NCBI RefSeq assembly: GCF_017353175.1
Contig: NZ_JAFMYW010000004.1
Location: 62,001 to 126,000 of the forward strand
Origin: Fibrella forsythiae
GTDB lineage: Bacteria > Bacteroidota > Bacteroidia > Cytophagales > Spirosomataceae
Reading direction: 5' to 3'
DNA: 64,000 bases
Below the pieces are notes generated by a model, which worked only from the letters and a program-made list of their open reading frames with translations, was not told where the DNA came from and did not search any database. The position numbers and the translations under genes were made by a program. Positions 18,906 to 28,073 of the stretch are shown here, in pieces; position 1 is the first letter of the stretch; every line of letters begins with the position of its first letter.

Positions 18906-19516
18906 GCTGCTTTCGCCTGTTTGTACCGTGCATCGGCGGCGCTCCAGTCAACTACGTTCCAGAATGCAGCGATGTATTCGGGGCGCCGGTTCTGGTATTT
19001 CAGGTAATAGGCGTGCTCCCATACATCAAGACCAATGATTGGCGTACCCTTTTGCTCGGTAACATCCATCAATGGGTTATCCTGGTTTGGCGTTGATGTA
19101 ACGGCCAGTTCACCGTCGGCCGTAACGATCAACCACGCCCAGCCTGAACCGAAGCGCGTTGTAGCGGCTTTCGTGAATTCTTCTTTAAAGGCATCAAACG
19201 AACCGAATTTCTGATCGATCGCCGTAGCCAGTTCGCCCGAAGGCTGGCCGCCGCCGTTTGCCGACAGGATGTTCCAGAAGAACGTATGGTTGAAATGGCC
19301 ACCGCCGTTGTTACGAACAGCAACCGGGTATTTGCTCACGTTGGCTACCAGCTCATCGATCGACAGGTTTTCCATTTCGGTGCCTGCCACGGCGTTGTTC
19401 AGGTTCGTTACGTAGGCGTTATGGTGTTTGCCATGGTGGATTTCCATGGTCTGCTTATCTATATTTGGTTCAAGCGCATCGCTTGAATAAGGCAGTGGAT
19501 CGAGTACGAAAGCCAT
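18902..19516 (-). CDS. sodA: Superoxide dismutase, Mn-type
   Basis: A 204-residue Fe/Mn superoxide dismutase that turns superoxide into peroxide and oxygen. Metal ligands are seen as His27 region ([10 protein letters not shown]), [11 protein letters not shown], and [15 protein letters not shown] (Asp and His). Gly in GGHFNH and Gln in [10 protein letters not shown] are the pattern of Mn-type enzymes, where Fe-type have Gln in the first place and Ala or Gly in the second; a cambialistic enzyme is possible. No signal peptide, so cytoplasmic. Confidence 0.93.
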   Translation of the reverse strand: MAFVLDPLPYSSDALEPNIDKQTMEIHHGKHHNAYVTNLNNAVAGTEMENLSIDELVANVSKYPVAVRNNGGGHFNHTFFWNILSANGGGQPSGELATAIDQKFGSFDAFKEEFTKAATTRFGSGWAWLIVTADGELAVTSTPNQDNPLMDVTEQKGTPIIGLDVWEHAYYLKYQNRRPEYIAAFWNVVDWSAADARYKQAKAA

Positions 19517-19564
19517 ATCTGTGTTTAAGGTTTAATTCATCCGGACTAACACCGCGCTTTTGCT

Positions 19565-20002
19565 TTATGTTCTTAGGCGTCCGAAAAAGTTCGTCATCAA
19601 CGTCCTGCTTTGGTCTGCCAAAACGCCTGTTTCAATGCGCGTTTTCGGATGCATCGGTGAAGGAGTCAGCCGCGAAAAGCCACGTTTTGGATCGTCAGCA
19701 CCAATCACCAAACGGCCCAACTGCGCCCAGAAAATAGCGCCTGCGCACATTACACAGGGTTCGAGCGTAACGTACAGCGTACAGTTTGTCAGGTATTTGC
19801 CGCCCAACATCTGTGTAGCCGCCGTAATGGCAATCATCTCCGCGTGGGCCGTTACATCACTGAGTTGCTCGGTCTGGTTACGCCCTTTTCCGATAATACG
19901 GTTCTGGCAAACAACCAATGCACCAACCGGAATCTCACCTGCCTCAGCCGCGTCTTCGGCCAGAGCAAGGGCCATTTCCATGAAGTATTCGTCGGTGAAC
20001 AT
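19565..20002 (-). CDS. tadA: tRNA-specific adenosine deaminase
   Basis: A 145-residue zinc deaminase that makes inosine at the wobble position of tRNA-Arg(ACG). HAE in VTAHAEMIAI and TLEPCVMCAGAI form the H-A-E ... P-C-x-x-C zinc site, and GADDPKRGF follows. The start at 20002 (MFTDEYFMEMALALAE) matches the family; the open frame upstream to 20047 adds 15 unrelated residues. Guanine or cytosine deaminases are related, but length and motifs fit TadA. Confidence 0.88.
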   Translation of the reverse strand: MFTDEYFMEMALALAEDAAEAGEIPVGALVVCQNRIIGKGRNQTEQLSDVTAHAEMIAITAATQMLGGKYLTNCTLYVTLEPCVMCAGAIFWAQLGRLVIGADDPKRGFSRLTPSPMHPKTRIETGVLADQSRTLMTNFFGRLRT

Positions 20003-20147
20003 AGATGGTAGAAAATACAATGAGGTGACGCTAAACCGGCCGGTCACATCACCTCAAGGTCGTGGGCGGAGATCTCTCCTCATTCAATACGAAGATACAG
20101 CCAGCACTATTATTAACTATCTGCTAAGTATCGACTTGTCAGTTGAC

Positions 20148-22169
20148 CTACACCGTTTCAGCCTTCAGTTTGTCGCGTAGCTGGAAAAGCTCGTCGCGGA
20201 GGCGAGCGGCCTCCATAAAGTCGAGGTCTTTGGCGGCGCGCTCCATCCGGGCCTGGGTTTCTTTAATGAGCTGCTGCAAGTCGTTTTTACCCATGTATTG
20301 CACAACCGGATCGGCCGCAATGTTGATCTCGTCGGGCTCCACGTAGAACTGCTTCGGTTTCGAATCGGCCACTTTAGTTTGTCCCATGATCGATTCGCGC
20401 GATTTGAGCACCGTTTTGGGCGTGATTCCATTTGCAATGTTATAGTCTAGCTGAATGGCGCGGCGGCGGTTGGTCTCGTCAATCGCTTTCGCCATCGAAC
20501 CCGTGATCCGGTCGGCATACATGAGCACCCGCCCGTTCGCGTTCCGGGCAGCCCGGCCAATGGTTTGAATCAATGACCGGATGTCGCGCAGGAAACCCTC
20601 CTTATCCGCATCCATAATGGCCACAAGCGATACTTCGGGCAAGTCAAGGCCTTCGCGAAGCAAGTTCACTCCCACCAGCACGTCGAAGTTGCCGAGGCGC
20701 AGGTCACGCAGGATTTCGACGCGGTCGAGGGTTTTTACTTCTGAGTGAATGTAGCGCGTTTTGATGCCGACACGCTCCAGGTATTTGCTCAGTTCTTCGG
20801 CCATGCGTTTGGTCAGGGTCGTGATCAGAACCCGCTCATTCCGCTTAATGCGGGCATCTACTTCCTCCAGCAAATCATCAATCTGGTTCAGGCTCGGACG
20901 TACCTCAATTTCGGGGTCGAGCAGGCCCGTTGGGCGAATAAGCTGTTCCACCACCACGCCTTCACTCTTCCGCAGTTCGTAATCAGATGGCGTAGCCGAC
21001 ACGTAGATGGTTTGTGGCGTCAGGTCTTCAAATTCCTGGAACGTCAGCGGTCGGTTGTCCATCGCCGAGGGTAGCCGGAAGCCGTAATCAACCAGCGCTA
21101 CTTTACGCGACCGGTCACCGCCCCACATAGCGCGGATCTGCGGAATGGTTACATGGCTTTCGTCGACCACCATCAGGAAATCATCGGGGAAGTAATCGAG
21201 CAGACAGAATGGCCGTTGGCCCGGTTGCCGGTTATCGAAATAGCGCGAGTAGTTCTCGATGCCGGAGCAGTAGCCCAGTTCGCGCATCATTTCCAGATCG
21301 AACTCCGTGCGCTCCTTGATACGCTCGGCCTCCTGCTCGCGGTATTCGCTCTCAAAAAACTTGATCTGCGCTACCAAATCATCCTGAATCTGATGAATAG
21401 CCCCGTTCAGGGTTTCGCGACCCGTAACGAAGAGTGTAGCGGGGAAAATGGTAACCGACTTTTCATTCGATAGCTTTTTGCCGGAAGCCGGGTCGATCCG
21501 CTGAATGGATTCAATCTCATCACCGAAGAAAATAAACCGGTAGGCAAAGTCGGCGTAGGACACAAACAGATCGACCGTATCGCCTTTCACGCGGAAATTA
21601 CCCCGTTCGAAATCACCCTCTGTTCGGCTATAGAGAATACTAACCAGCTTATGGAGCAGCTGATTACGGCTCATCCGTTCGCCCTCTGCAATGCGGATAA
21701 TGCTGTTTTTGAACTCTTCTGGGTTACCCATGCCGTAGATGCATGACACCGAAGCGATCACGATCACGTCGCGCCGGCCGCTCATCAGCGCCGATGTGGC
21801 CGCCAGCCGAAGCTTATCAATTTCCTCGTTGATCTGAAGATCCTTCTCGATATACGTACCTGTGGTGGCAATGTAGGCCTCTGGCTGGTAGTAGTCGTAA
21901 TAGGAGATGAAATACTCGACGGCGTTGTTCGGAAAAAACTGCTTAAACTCGCCATAGAGCTGCGCCGCCAGCGTTTTGTTATGGCTCAGAACGAGCGTTG
22001 GCCGGTTTGTCTGCGCAATCAGGTTGGCAATCGTGAAGGTCTTACCGCTCCCCGTGACCCCAAGCAATACCTGCGCCGGTTCATTGTTATTGACCCCTTT
22101 AACCAGCTCGACAATGGCTTTTGGCTGGTCACCGGTTGGTTGAAATTCAGACGTTAATTCAAAGTTCAT
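20148..22169 (-). CDS. uvrB: Excinuclease ABC subunit B
   Basis: A 673-residue helicase-like damage-recognition subunit of nucleotide excision repair. Walker A is GVTGSGKTFT, the damage-probing beta-hairpin is in ISYYDYYQPEAYI, the DEAD-like box is VVDESHVTIPQIRAM, and helicase motif VI is IQTIGRAARNANGRV. The C-terminal UVR domain (LIKETQARMERAAKDLDFME) that contacts UvrC is present. No uvrA or uvrC is nearby. Confidence 0.97.
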   Translation of the reverse strand: MNFELTSEFQPTGDQPKAIVELVKGVNNNEPAQVLLGVTGSGKTFTIANLIAQTNRPTLVLSHNKTLAAQLYGEFKQFFPNNAVEYFISYYDYYQPEAYIATTGTYIEKDLQINEEIDKLRLAATSALMSGRRDVIVIASVSCIYGMGNPEEFKNSIIRIAEGERMSRNQLLHKLVSILYSRTEGDFERGNFRVKGDTVDLFVSYADFAYRFIFFGDEIESIQRIDPASGKKLSNEKSVTIFPATLFVTGRETLNGAIHQIQDDLVAQIKFFESEYREQEAERIKERTEFDLEMMRELGYCSGIENYSRYFDNRQPGQRPFCLLDYFPDDFLMVVDESHVTIPQIRAMWGGDRSRKVALVDYGFRLPSAMDNRPLTFQEFEDLTPQTIYVSATPSDYELRKSEGVVVEQLIRPTGLLDPEIEVRPSLNQIDDLLEEVDARIKRNERVLITTLTKRMAEELSKYLERVGIKTRYIHSEVKTLDRVEILRDLRLGNFDVLVGVNLLREGLDLPEVSLVAIMDADKEGFLRDIRSLIQTIGRAARNANGRVLMYADRITGSMAKAIDETNRRRAIQLDYNIANGITPKTVLKSRESIMGQTKVADSKPKQFYVEPDEINIAADPVVQYMGKNDLQQLIKETQARMERAAKDLDFMEAARLRDELFQLRDKLKAETV

Positions 22170-22269
22170 CAGCGTTGTTGCTACGAGTTGGCGTAATCCA
22201 CCAATTTACGAATAAACCAGCCAACAGGCAAGGTCGTTTTAGAAAGACGCATTTGATTTCGCTCTATTC

Positions 22270-22281
22270 CAGGTACGTTGC
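22270..22281 (+). repeat. CAGGTACGTTGC motif, intergenic copy
   Basis: Exact copy between the divergent uvrB and GH43-like genes. Confidence 0.7.
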
Positions 22282-22333
22282 CCCTTGCCTAACCATTCGC
22301 CAACCCTGACTGTGATAGCCAGGTTGTTTGATT

Positions 22334-23350
22334 ATGGCCTTTAGCCTAATCATGATGCCGACAAAACCTACGTTTACCAATCCGTTGCTGCCCTATGGCC
22401 CCGACCCCTGGGCAGCCTGTCACGACGGTTTTTACTACTACACGCACTCAACCCGTACCAACCTCACGATCTGGAAAACGCGCGACATCGCCGAGCTGGC
22501 CCATGCTGAACAGAAGGTAGTCTGGACCGTACCCGACGACGGGCCGTTCTCAAAAAATATGTGGGCGCCCGAACTCCACTATCTGGACGATGGAACAGGC
22601 AAAACGTGTTGGTATGCGTACCTAAGCGCGGGTGAGGATCGGGATGCGGGCGACCAGCGCATATGGGTGCTGGAAAACAGGAATTGCGACCCCTTACAAG
22701 GTGAATGGCAGGTGAAATGCGAACTTACAACACCCGACAGCAAATGGGGTATCGACGGAACCGTTATCGATCTGGATGGCCAACTATTGCTGGCCTGGTC
22801 GGGTTGGGAAGGAGACGAGAACCGGCAGCAGAATATTTACCTATGCCGCATGAGCAACCCCTGGACCTGCGTGGGAAACCGGCTACTCCTATCAGAACCC
22901 ACCTTACCCTGGGAACGCCACAACCACGATCCAGACCCCAACAGCGGACGAAACCACGTACTAGTCAATGAAGCGCCCGCTTTCATGCGCCATAAAGACC
23001 AGCTATTCATCATCTATTCGGCCAGCGGCTGCTGGACCGACGAGTACACTATGGGCCTGTTGACGGCCCGTATCGACAGCGATTTAATGAGAGCCGCATC
23101 ATGGACAAAAGCTCAGGAGCCCTTTTTTAAAACGTCGATGCGTAACGGCGTATTCGGCCCCGGTCATGGCTGCGTTTTCCACACCGAAGCCGGACAAACG
23201 TGGCTACTTTATCACGCCAATCCCGGCCCCAATAAGGGATGCGAAGACGAACGTACCCCGCGCCTCCAGCGAATTCACTGGCACCACAACGGCTCACCCG
23301 ATTTCGGTGTTCCCGCAGCCGAGGGAATGGAGATAGCACGGCCGGCGTAG
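22334..23350 (+). CDS. Glycoside hydrolase family 43-like protein
   Basis: About 338 residues of a five-bladed beta-propeller glycosidase of the GH43 type, expected to cleave alpha-L-arabinose or beta-xylose links. The three family acids can be placed: Asp in PYGPDPWAACHDGFYYY, Asp in KWGIDGTVIDLDGQLLLAW, and Glu in LVNEAPAFMRHKDQLF. No signal peptide is visible, so it may act in the cytoplasm. The frame opens with a TTG at 22328; ATGs at 22334, 22352 and 22355 are all possible starts and the choice is uncertain. Confidence 0.8.
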   Translation: MAFSLIMMPTKPTFTNPLLPYGPDPWAACHDGFYYYTHSTRTNLTIWKTRDIAELAHAEQKVVWTVPDDGPFSKNMWAPELHYLDDGTGKTCWYAYLSAGEDRDAGDQRIWVLENRNCDPLQGEWQVKCELTTPDSKWGIDGTVIDLDGQLLLAWSGWEGDENRQQNIYLCRMSNPWTCVGNRLLLSEPTLPWERHNHDPDPNSGRNHVLVNEAPAFMRHKDQLFIIYSASGCWTDEYTMGLLTARIDSDLMRAASWTKAQEPFFKTSMRNGVFGPGHGCVFHTEAGQTWLLYHANPGPNKGCEDERTPRLQRIHWHHNGSPDFGVPAAEGMEIARPA

Positions 23351-23424
23351 GTTAATTGGCTGAGTTAGTTAATTGGTTACCTAATCAACCAGCCAACCAA
23401 TTAACTAACTCAGCCAGCCAACCT
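23349..23424. terminator. Convergent hairpin built of TTAATTGGTT words
   Basis: Arms 23349-23378 and 23395-23424 share more than 20 paired bases (core GCTGAGTTAGTTAATTGGTT). It lies between the convergent GH43-like and M16 genes and touches both stop codons. Confidence 0.65.
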
Positions 23425-24799
23425 AAAACCCTTCCGCTTTGATCTCCTTCTCCGTGATGATACCGTATTTCTTTACCTTATCACGAATGGCCTCAGCTTT
23501 GCCGACGAGCACAAACTGCAGCTTATCTTTCGGGAAATACTGGTCGATGATCTGCCGGGTTTTGGCCACCGTCAGGCCATCGACGTTCTTCTGAAAATTG
23601 TTGATAAACGACTCATCGAAGCCCAGGCTGAACATATCCGTCAGCAGATTCGCCAGGCTGCTGGCTGATTCGTAGCGGGGCGGAAAATCGGCCTTGACGT
23701 AGTTCTTGGCCGACGTCAGCGTCTTCTCGTCGATGCCCGTCCGGTGCAGGCTATCAAGCACCTGAAGCGCCATATCGATAGCCTGCGTGGTAGTGCTATT
23801 CTTCGTAAAGGTCGAGATGGCAAAGGTGCCGCTTTTCCGGAACGTGCCAAACCGGCTGTTGGCACCGTAGGTCAGGCCTGAATTCACGCGCAGGGCATCA
23901 TTGAGCCACGACGTGAACCGACCGCCCAGAATCGTATTGACCACCGTGACAGGAATAAAATCGGGGTTATTTTGCGTGATGCCTTTACCGCCGATCAGAA
24001 ATGTGGTTTCGCGTGCATCATCCTTATTCACCAGCAACACCCGGTTTTTATCGAACGTAAACGCCGGCTCGGCTAAAGCGGGCGACGTGGCCGCAGCCGT
24101 TTTCCAGCCACCAAACAAATCGGTGATGCGCTTTTTCATCGCTGCCGTGTCGAAATCGCCGACAATGGCAATGGCGGCGCGGTCGGTGGTGAAGTTTTTC
24201 TGGTAAAACTGCCGCGCATCAGCCGCCGAGATGGCCGAAACCGAGGCGGGCGTACCTGTCAGCGGATTAGCGTAGGGATGTGCGCCATACACGAACGTAT
24301 TGAAATACGAGCCAATCACCCCGCGCGGCGTTTCTTTCTGCTGGGTTAACTGAAGCAATTGACGTTGCTTGTATTTATCAAACTCGGTCTGGTCGAACGT
24401 TGGCTTCGTGAGCACATCCTGTATGATATCAAACAGGAGGTCCTGATCTTTTACGGCAAACGACGCGGTCATTTTAGCCACTTCTTTACCAGCAAACGTT
24501 TCAACGCTGGCACCCACGTACTCGATCTTTTCTTCGAGCTGCGATTTCGTGTACTTCGAACTACCAAACAACAGCGCCTGAGCGGTCATATTGGCCAGTC
24601 CGTAGCGACTGCCATCCTGCACGGCACCCGCATCGAACACGGCCGAGATGTTGACAAGCGGTACTTCGTGCTGTTCCATCAGATAAACCGTCAGGCCGTT
24701 CTTGAGCTTGAACTTCTGATAAGGCGGCACCTTAAACGTCTGGGCCAACAACGTACCCGCTGTAATCAAGGCAATTATAAACGTGACTACGAATTTCAT
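23423..24799 (-). CDS. M16-family peptidase subunit lacking the zinc motif
   Basis: A 458-residue secreted protein with signal peptide MKFVVTFIIALITAGTLLAQ and the two-halved M16 fold (FKLKNGLTVYLMEQHEVP start, second half near residue 240). Where the active family has HxxEH this protein has GLANMTAQALLFG, so it cannot bind zinc. It keeps the substrate-binding Arg-Tyr pair (PPRYESASSL). Such proteins act as the second half of a heterodimer with an active M16 partner, which is the gene upstream on the same strand. Confidence 0.88.
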   Translation of the reverse strand: MKFVVTFIIALITAGTLLAQTFKVPPYQKFKLKNGLTVYLMEQHEVPLVNISAVFDAGAVQDGSRYGLANMTAQALLFGSSKYTKSQLEEKIEYVGASVETFAGKEVAKMTASFAVKDQDLLFDIIQDVLTKPTFDQTEFDKYKQRQLLQLTQQKETPRGVIGSYFNTFVYGAHPYANPLTGTPASVSAISAADARQFYQKNFTTDRAAIAIVGDFDTAAMKKRITDLFGGWKTAAATSPALAEPAFTFDKNRVLLVNKDDARETTFLIGGKGITQNNPDFIPVTVVNTILGGRFTSWLNDALRVNSGLTYGANSRFGTFRKSGTFAISTFTKNSTTTQAIDMALQVLDSLHRTGIDEKTLTSAKNYVKADFPPRYESASSLANLLTDMFSLGFDESFINNFQKNVDGLTVAKTRQIIDQYFPKDKLQFVLVGKAEAIRDKVKKYGIITEKEIKAEGF

Positions 24800-24801
24800 A
24801 T

Positions 24802-24910
24802 GATTGGGGATATCGGATGTCGGATTGGGGATATCGGATTGGGGATTTGCTCCGCTGAGCTTCGTGACTGTTCCTCAGCGGAGCAAATCCCAAATCCGAT
24901 ATCCCAATCC
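24802..24910 (-). repeat. Tandem GATTGGGGATATCGGAT units folding into a hairpin
   Basis: GATTGGGGATATCGGAT occurs at 24802-24818 and 24823-24839, with a third truncated unit at 24837. Bases 24822-24859 pair with 24874-24910 over more than 30 bases. It fills most of the gap between the two M16 genes. Confidence 0.7.
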
Positions 24911-24912
24911 GT

Positions 24913-26256
24913 TTAGTTGTTTTTAGCTGGGTTTGGCTTGGGCTCTGGCAACAGATAACCCACTGTGCGGTTCCGCTCGGTCAGGTACGTTCGGGCCACG
25001 CGCTGCACGTCTTCTTTGGTCACCTTTTCATAGAGCGAAGGGGCCTCATACAACTTCTTGTAATCGCCAAAATACAGTTCATACGTACCCAGCGAATTAG
25101 CCTTCCCGTTGATGGATTCCATAGTCCGGTAAAACTCCATCAGCTTCTGGTTCTTCAGCTTTTGCAATTCCACATCCGTAATGCCTTCGTTGATCACCTT
25201 ATCGATCTGGCGCAACACGGCCTGCTCTAGTTGTGGAGCCGTAACACCACTGGCCGCAATGGCGTAGATAGAAAACAAGCTCGGGTCAAACGACATGTCG
25301 GCGTTGGTAAACACCCGCGACGAAATGGTTGAATCGAGCACCAGCGATTTCACCAGCCGCGACGAATTGCCCGAACTCAACACGCCACTAAGCAGATCGA
25401 TGGCATAATAGTCGGGGTGACGGGTAGCAGGAGTATGGTAGGCCAGCAAAATGTTGGGCGTCGCAATGTCTTTGTATGTTGTGGCGCGCCGTTCACCGTT
25501 TTGCGGGGGTTCAACGGTACGTAGGCTATCGGGCAATTTCTGCGCGGGAATTGGCTCAATATACTGTTCGGCCATTTTCTTCACCTGCGCGGCCGTTACA
25601 TCGCCAACCACTACCGCCACGGCATTGTTGGGTGAGTAATACGTTTTGAAATACTTCTCCAGATCGGCCTGCGTCCATTTCTTGATGTCCGACTCGAAAC
25701 CGATGACCGGAAACATATACGGGTGCTCCACAAACGCTACTGACTGCACCAGCTCGCTCAGCACGCGGTAATTGCTGTTCTCCAGACCGGTGCTCCGCTC
25801 TGATAATACCACGCCGCGCTCGCTTTCCACCATTTTTGGGTCAATAGCCAGGTCCCGAATCCGGTCAGCTTCCAGGTCGAAGATCGTTTCAAGCGCGCCG
25901 CTCTGAAACCAGTCAGTATACACCGTTGTGTTCTCAGTGGTATACGCGTTGTTCGATCCGCCATTGGCTTCCATGACCCGGTCGAACTGCTTGGGGCCGT
26001 ATTTCTTGGCCCCGTTGAACATCATGTGCTCAAAGAAGTGCGACAGGCCGGTGATGCCATGCACTTCATTGCGCGAGCCAACTTTCCAGAATGAATAGAA
26101 ATTTGCGTTGGGAATCGAATGGTCTTCCAAGACCATGAATTTCATGCCGTTCTTAAGCGTGAACGTCTGCACGTCTTCTGCTTTAGGCTTATTCTGAGCC
26201 AGCATAACGCCCGCCGAGAGCGTCAGTACGGTCAAAAGCCCTAGTCGTTTGTTCAT
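24913..26256 (-). CDS. M16-family zinc metallopeptidase, active subunit
   Basis: A 447-residue secreted peptidase with signal peptide MNKRLGLLTVLTLSAGVMLA. The inverted zinc motif HFFEH is at residues 73-77, with a downstream Glu in AYTTENTTVYTDW as likely third ligand region. The first-half fold (FTLKNGMKFMVLEDHSIPN) and the clan's C-terminal half are complete. With the inactive partner 113 bases downstream it should form a periplasmic oligopeptidase clamp like other two-gene M16 systems. The spacer holds a hairpin that may set the ratio of the two subunits. Confidence 0.92.
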   Translation of the reverse strand: MNKRLGLLTVLTLSAGVMLAQNKPKAEDVQTFTLKNGMKFMVLEDHSIPNANFYSFWKVGSRNEVHGITGLSHFFEHMMFNGAKKYGPKQFDRVMEANGGSNNAYTTENTTVYTDWFQSGALETIFDLEADRIRDLAIDPKMVESERGVVLSERSTGLENSNYRVLSELVQSVAFVEHPYMFPVIGFESDIKKWTQADLEKYFKTYYSPNNAVAVVVGDVTAAQVKKMAEQYIEPIPAQKLPDSLRTVEPPQNGERRATTYKDIATPNILLAYHTPATRHPDYYAIDLLSGVLSSGNSSRLVKSLVLDSTISSRVFTNADMSFDPSLFSIYAIAASGVTAPQLEQAVLRQIDKVINEGITDVELQKLKNQKLMEFYRTMESINGKANSLGTYELYFGDYKKLYEAPSLYEKVTKEDVQRVARTYLTERNRTVGYLLPEPKPNPAKNN

Positions 26257-26326
26257 GAGAGGATTTTAGTTTGGCAAAAGCCTAAAACTAATGCCCGGTT
26301 CGCTCCAGAACAACGCCTGCCTGCGC

Positions 26327-26384
26327 AGTGGCTCTACTTTCTGTTAGCCCAACCCTCATTGGGATGACAGAAAGTAGAGCCACT
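26327..26384. repeat. 18-bp hairpin next to the AT-rich insert
   Basis: Bases 26327-26344 pair perfectly with 26367-26384; an inner CCCAA/TTGGG stem lies in the loop, which also carries GGGATGACA, resembling the ends of the TTTGTCATCCC palindromes. It is in the 281-base gap upstream of the M16 start, at the left edge of the AT-rich segment. Confidence 0.6.
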
Positions 26385-26537
26385 ATCTATAAGTTGAACT
26401 GACTAATACATAGTGCCGCTCGCCTGTAGCTAATGGCTACTAACTGTAGAGCTTCATTGGTTTTTATAGTTATCGCGCAAGGCATCCCAAGTTTACAGAC
26501 ACAAAGGGGAGGCTTTTTCACCCTGCTACTCGTCATG

Positions 26538-26900
26538 TTAAACGAGATCTTGCACGGGCACATCATGATCAACAAGCTGCTTTCCCCATTCGCAAATTTT
26601 ATCCAGTATTGGCAGGACAGACTTACCAAAATCAGTCAGTGAATATTCAACCCTTAACGGCACTTCATCAAATTGTTTGCGAACAATAAGACCATCGTCT
26701 GCCAACTCTTTTAATTGTTGAGACAAGACTTTTTTAGAAATCATAGGCACAACAGCGGCTAACTTTCCAAACCTTTTATTTCCGTTAGACAGATAGAATA
26801 AAATTATTGGCTTCCAGCGACCACCAATTTTATCTACTGCTGCCGTTAGTGGGCAGTTATATGGATTTCCTGAGCTTTTCTTTTTTTGAGTGGTTACCAT
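26538..26900 (-). CDS. HxlR-family winged-helix regulator
   Basis: A 120-residue HxlR/MarR-like DNA-binding protein. The N-terminal Cys (NPYNCPLTAAVDKIGGRWKP), the IILFYLSNGNKRFGKL helix, KKVLSQQLKELADDGLIVRK recognition helix and the VEYSLTDFGKS wing are all typical. HxlR proteins respond to electrophiles or oxidants through that Cys. It is divergent from the SnoaL-like gene 62 bases away, its likely target. The gene is AT-rich compared with its surroundings. Confidence 0.92.
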   Translation of the reverse strand: MVTTQKKKSSGNPYNCPLTAAVDKIGGRWKPIILFYLSNGNKRFGKLAAVVPMISKKVLSQQLKELADDGLIVRKQFDEVPLRVEYSLTDFGKSVLPILDKICEWGKQLVDHDVPVQDLV

Positions 26901-26962
26901 GTGGTAAGTAGTTTATAGTAGTTCCATTATAACACAAAGACTCGAATTTCTACCTTTACCTT

Positions 26963-27436
26963 ATGATAAGAACAATGGAAAATAGAGTCCTTTCTTTGGT
27001 TGCTGTTTTACTCATCACTAGTATGGCAACTTTCGCTCAAACTAAAGGAGTACGGAATACCAATTCTGCGAATAAAAAACTCCTGCTCAATATTGTCGAC
27101 AATCTGTTCAATAAAGGCGACACTACCTATGCCGACAGCTATTTTGTGCCCGAATTTGCCAGAGAAGAAAAGGCATTTACCCAACAAATCCGTGCAGCGT
27201 TTCCTGATCTGCTAATCACTGTAGATATTCTCGTTGCAGAGAAGGATATGGTTGCGGCAAGGTGGATAGCCAATGGTACACAAAAAGGGATATTCCTTGG
27301 TGTCAGCCCAACAAACAAAAAGGTAACATGGAAAGGCTCATGGTTTTGGACCTTTAAAAATGGACAAGTTATTGACGGCATGGGCAAAGGTTCATGGGAC
27401 GCCTTAGGGTTACTCAAACAACTGCAATCAAAGTAA
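26963..27436 (+). CDS. Secreted SnoaL-like (NTF2-fold) protein
   Basis: A 157-residue protein with a signal peptide ending near residue 27 (LLITSMATFAQT). The rest fits the SnoaL/ester-cyclase-like NTF2 fold (LLNIVDNLFNKGDTTYADSY, VAARWIANGTQKGIFLGVSP, GQVIDGMGKGSWD). These are small alpha+beta barrels that hold hydrophobic ligands; some are polyketide cyclases, most are unknown. It is divergent from the HxlR gene and 5 bases from the next one. An ATG at 26975 is an alternative start. Confidence 0.75.
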   Translation: MIRTMENRVLSLVAVLLITSMATFAQTKGVRNTNSANKKLLLNIVDNLFNKGDTTYADSYFVPEFAREEKAFTQQIRAAFPDLLITVDILVAEKDMVAARWIANGTQKGIFLGVSPTNKKVTWKGSWFWTFKNGQVIDGMGKGSWDALGLLKQLQSK

Positions 27437-27441
27437 TAATT

Positions 27442-27999
27442 ATGAATATAATACATTCACTGATAGGCAAAACGGGCAGTAAGCCTTTCATTTTTATTTT
27501 GATTGGGTTGTTAGTCGTGTTCAATATTTTAATGAATGCGCCTGGCTTACCAACCAGCACGCCATCAATGCAAAACATTTCACCCACCTTTACCCCTTTT
27601 GATTTACAAGCTAAAGGATATAATGTTGATAGTTTCACCAATGACTTGAACGAATTAGGTATAGAAGGAAGAACCATTTATAAAAATTTCATGATTTGCG
27701 ATATTTTTTTTCCTTCAATTTACGCTTTCACATTTTCATCTCTTATTTTTTTAATATTCCGTAAAAGAAAAAATTGGTCAAATTGGTTGTTTTTGATTCC
27801 ACTTCTCACAGGGCTTGTAGACTATATTGAGAATATTTTTATCGCCATAGCTTTCTCTGACTATCCCTCTTCAGATCATCTTACTGTGTCAGTAGCAAGT
27901 TTGGCAACGCAAGCAAAAATGTCATTGAACGCTTTACTGATTTTATCCTTGCTATTTACCCTTGGCACTTGGCTGGCAGCACTAGTCAAAAATAAATAA
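27442..27999 (+). CDS. Small integral membrane protein of unknown function
   Basis: A 185-residue protein with four hydrophobic segments (about 15-32, 85-105, 113-130 and 158-178) and a large loop between the first and second. I do not recognise the family. The ATG at 27442, 5 bases after the SnoaL-like stop, is chosen over the longer frame from 27394 that would overlap it; the two genes are probably one operon under HxlR control. The coding sequence is strongly AT-rich (18 of 60 bases are G or C in 27481-27540). Confidence 0.7.
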   Translation: MNIIHSLIGKTGSKPFIFILIGLLVVFNILMNAPGLPTSTPSMQNISPTFTPFDLQAKGYNVDSFTNDLNELGIEGRTIYKNFMICDIFFPSIYAFTFSSLIFLIFRKRKNWSNWLFLIPLLTGLVDYIENIFIAIAFSDYPSSDHLTVSVASLATQAKMSLNALLILSLLFTLGTWLAALVKNK

Positions 28000-28073
28000 G
28001 CACAGCTGTACACTACTGCTAGTACTACCAATAGAGCTGGACGTTATAAAGATGAAAAAACGTTGAAAAACGT

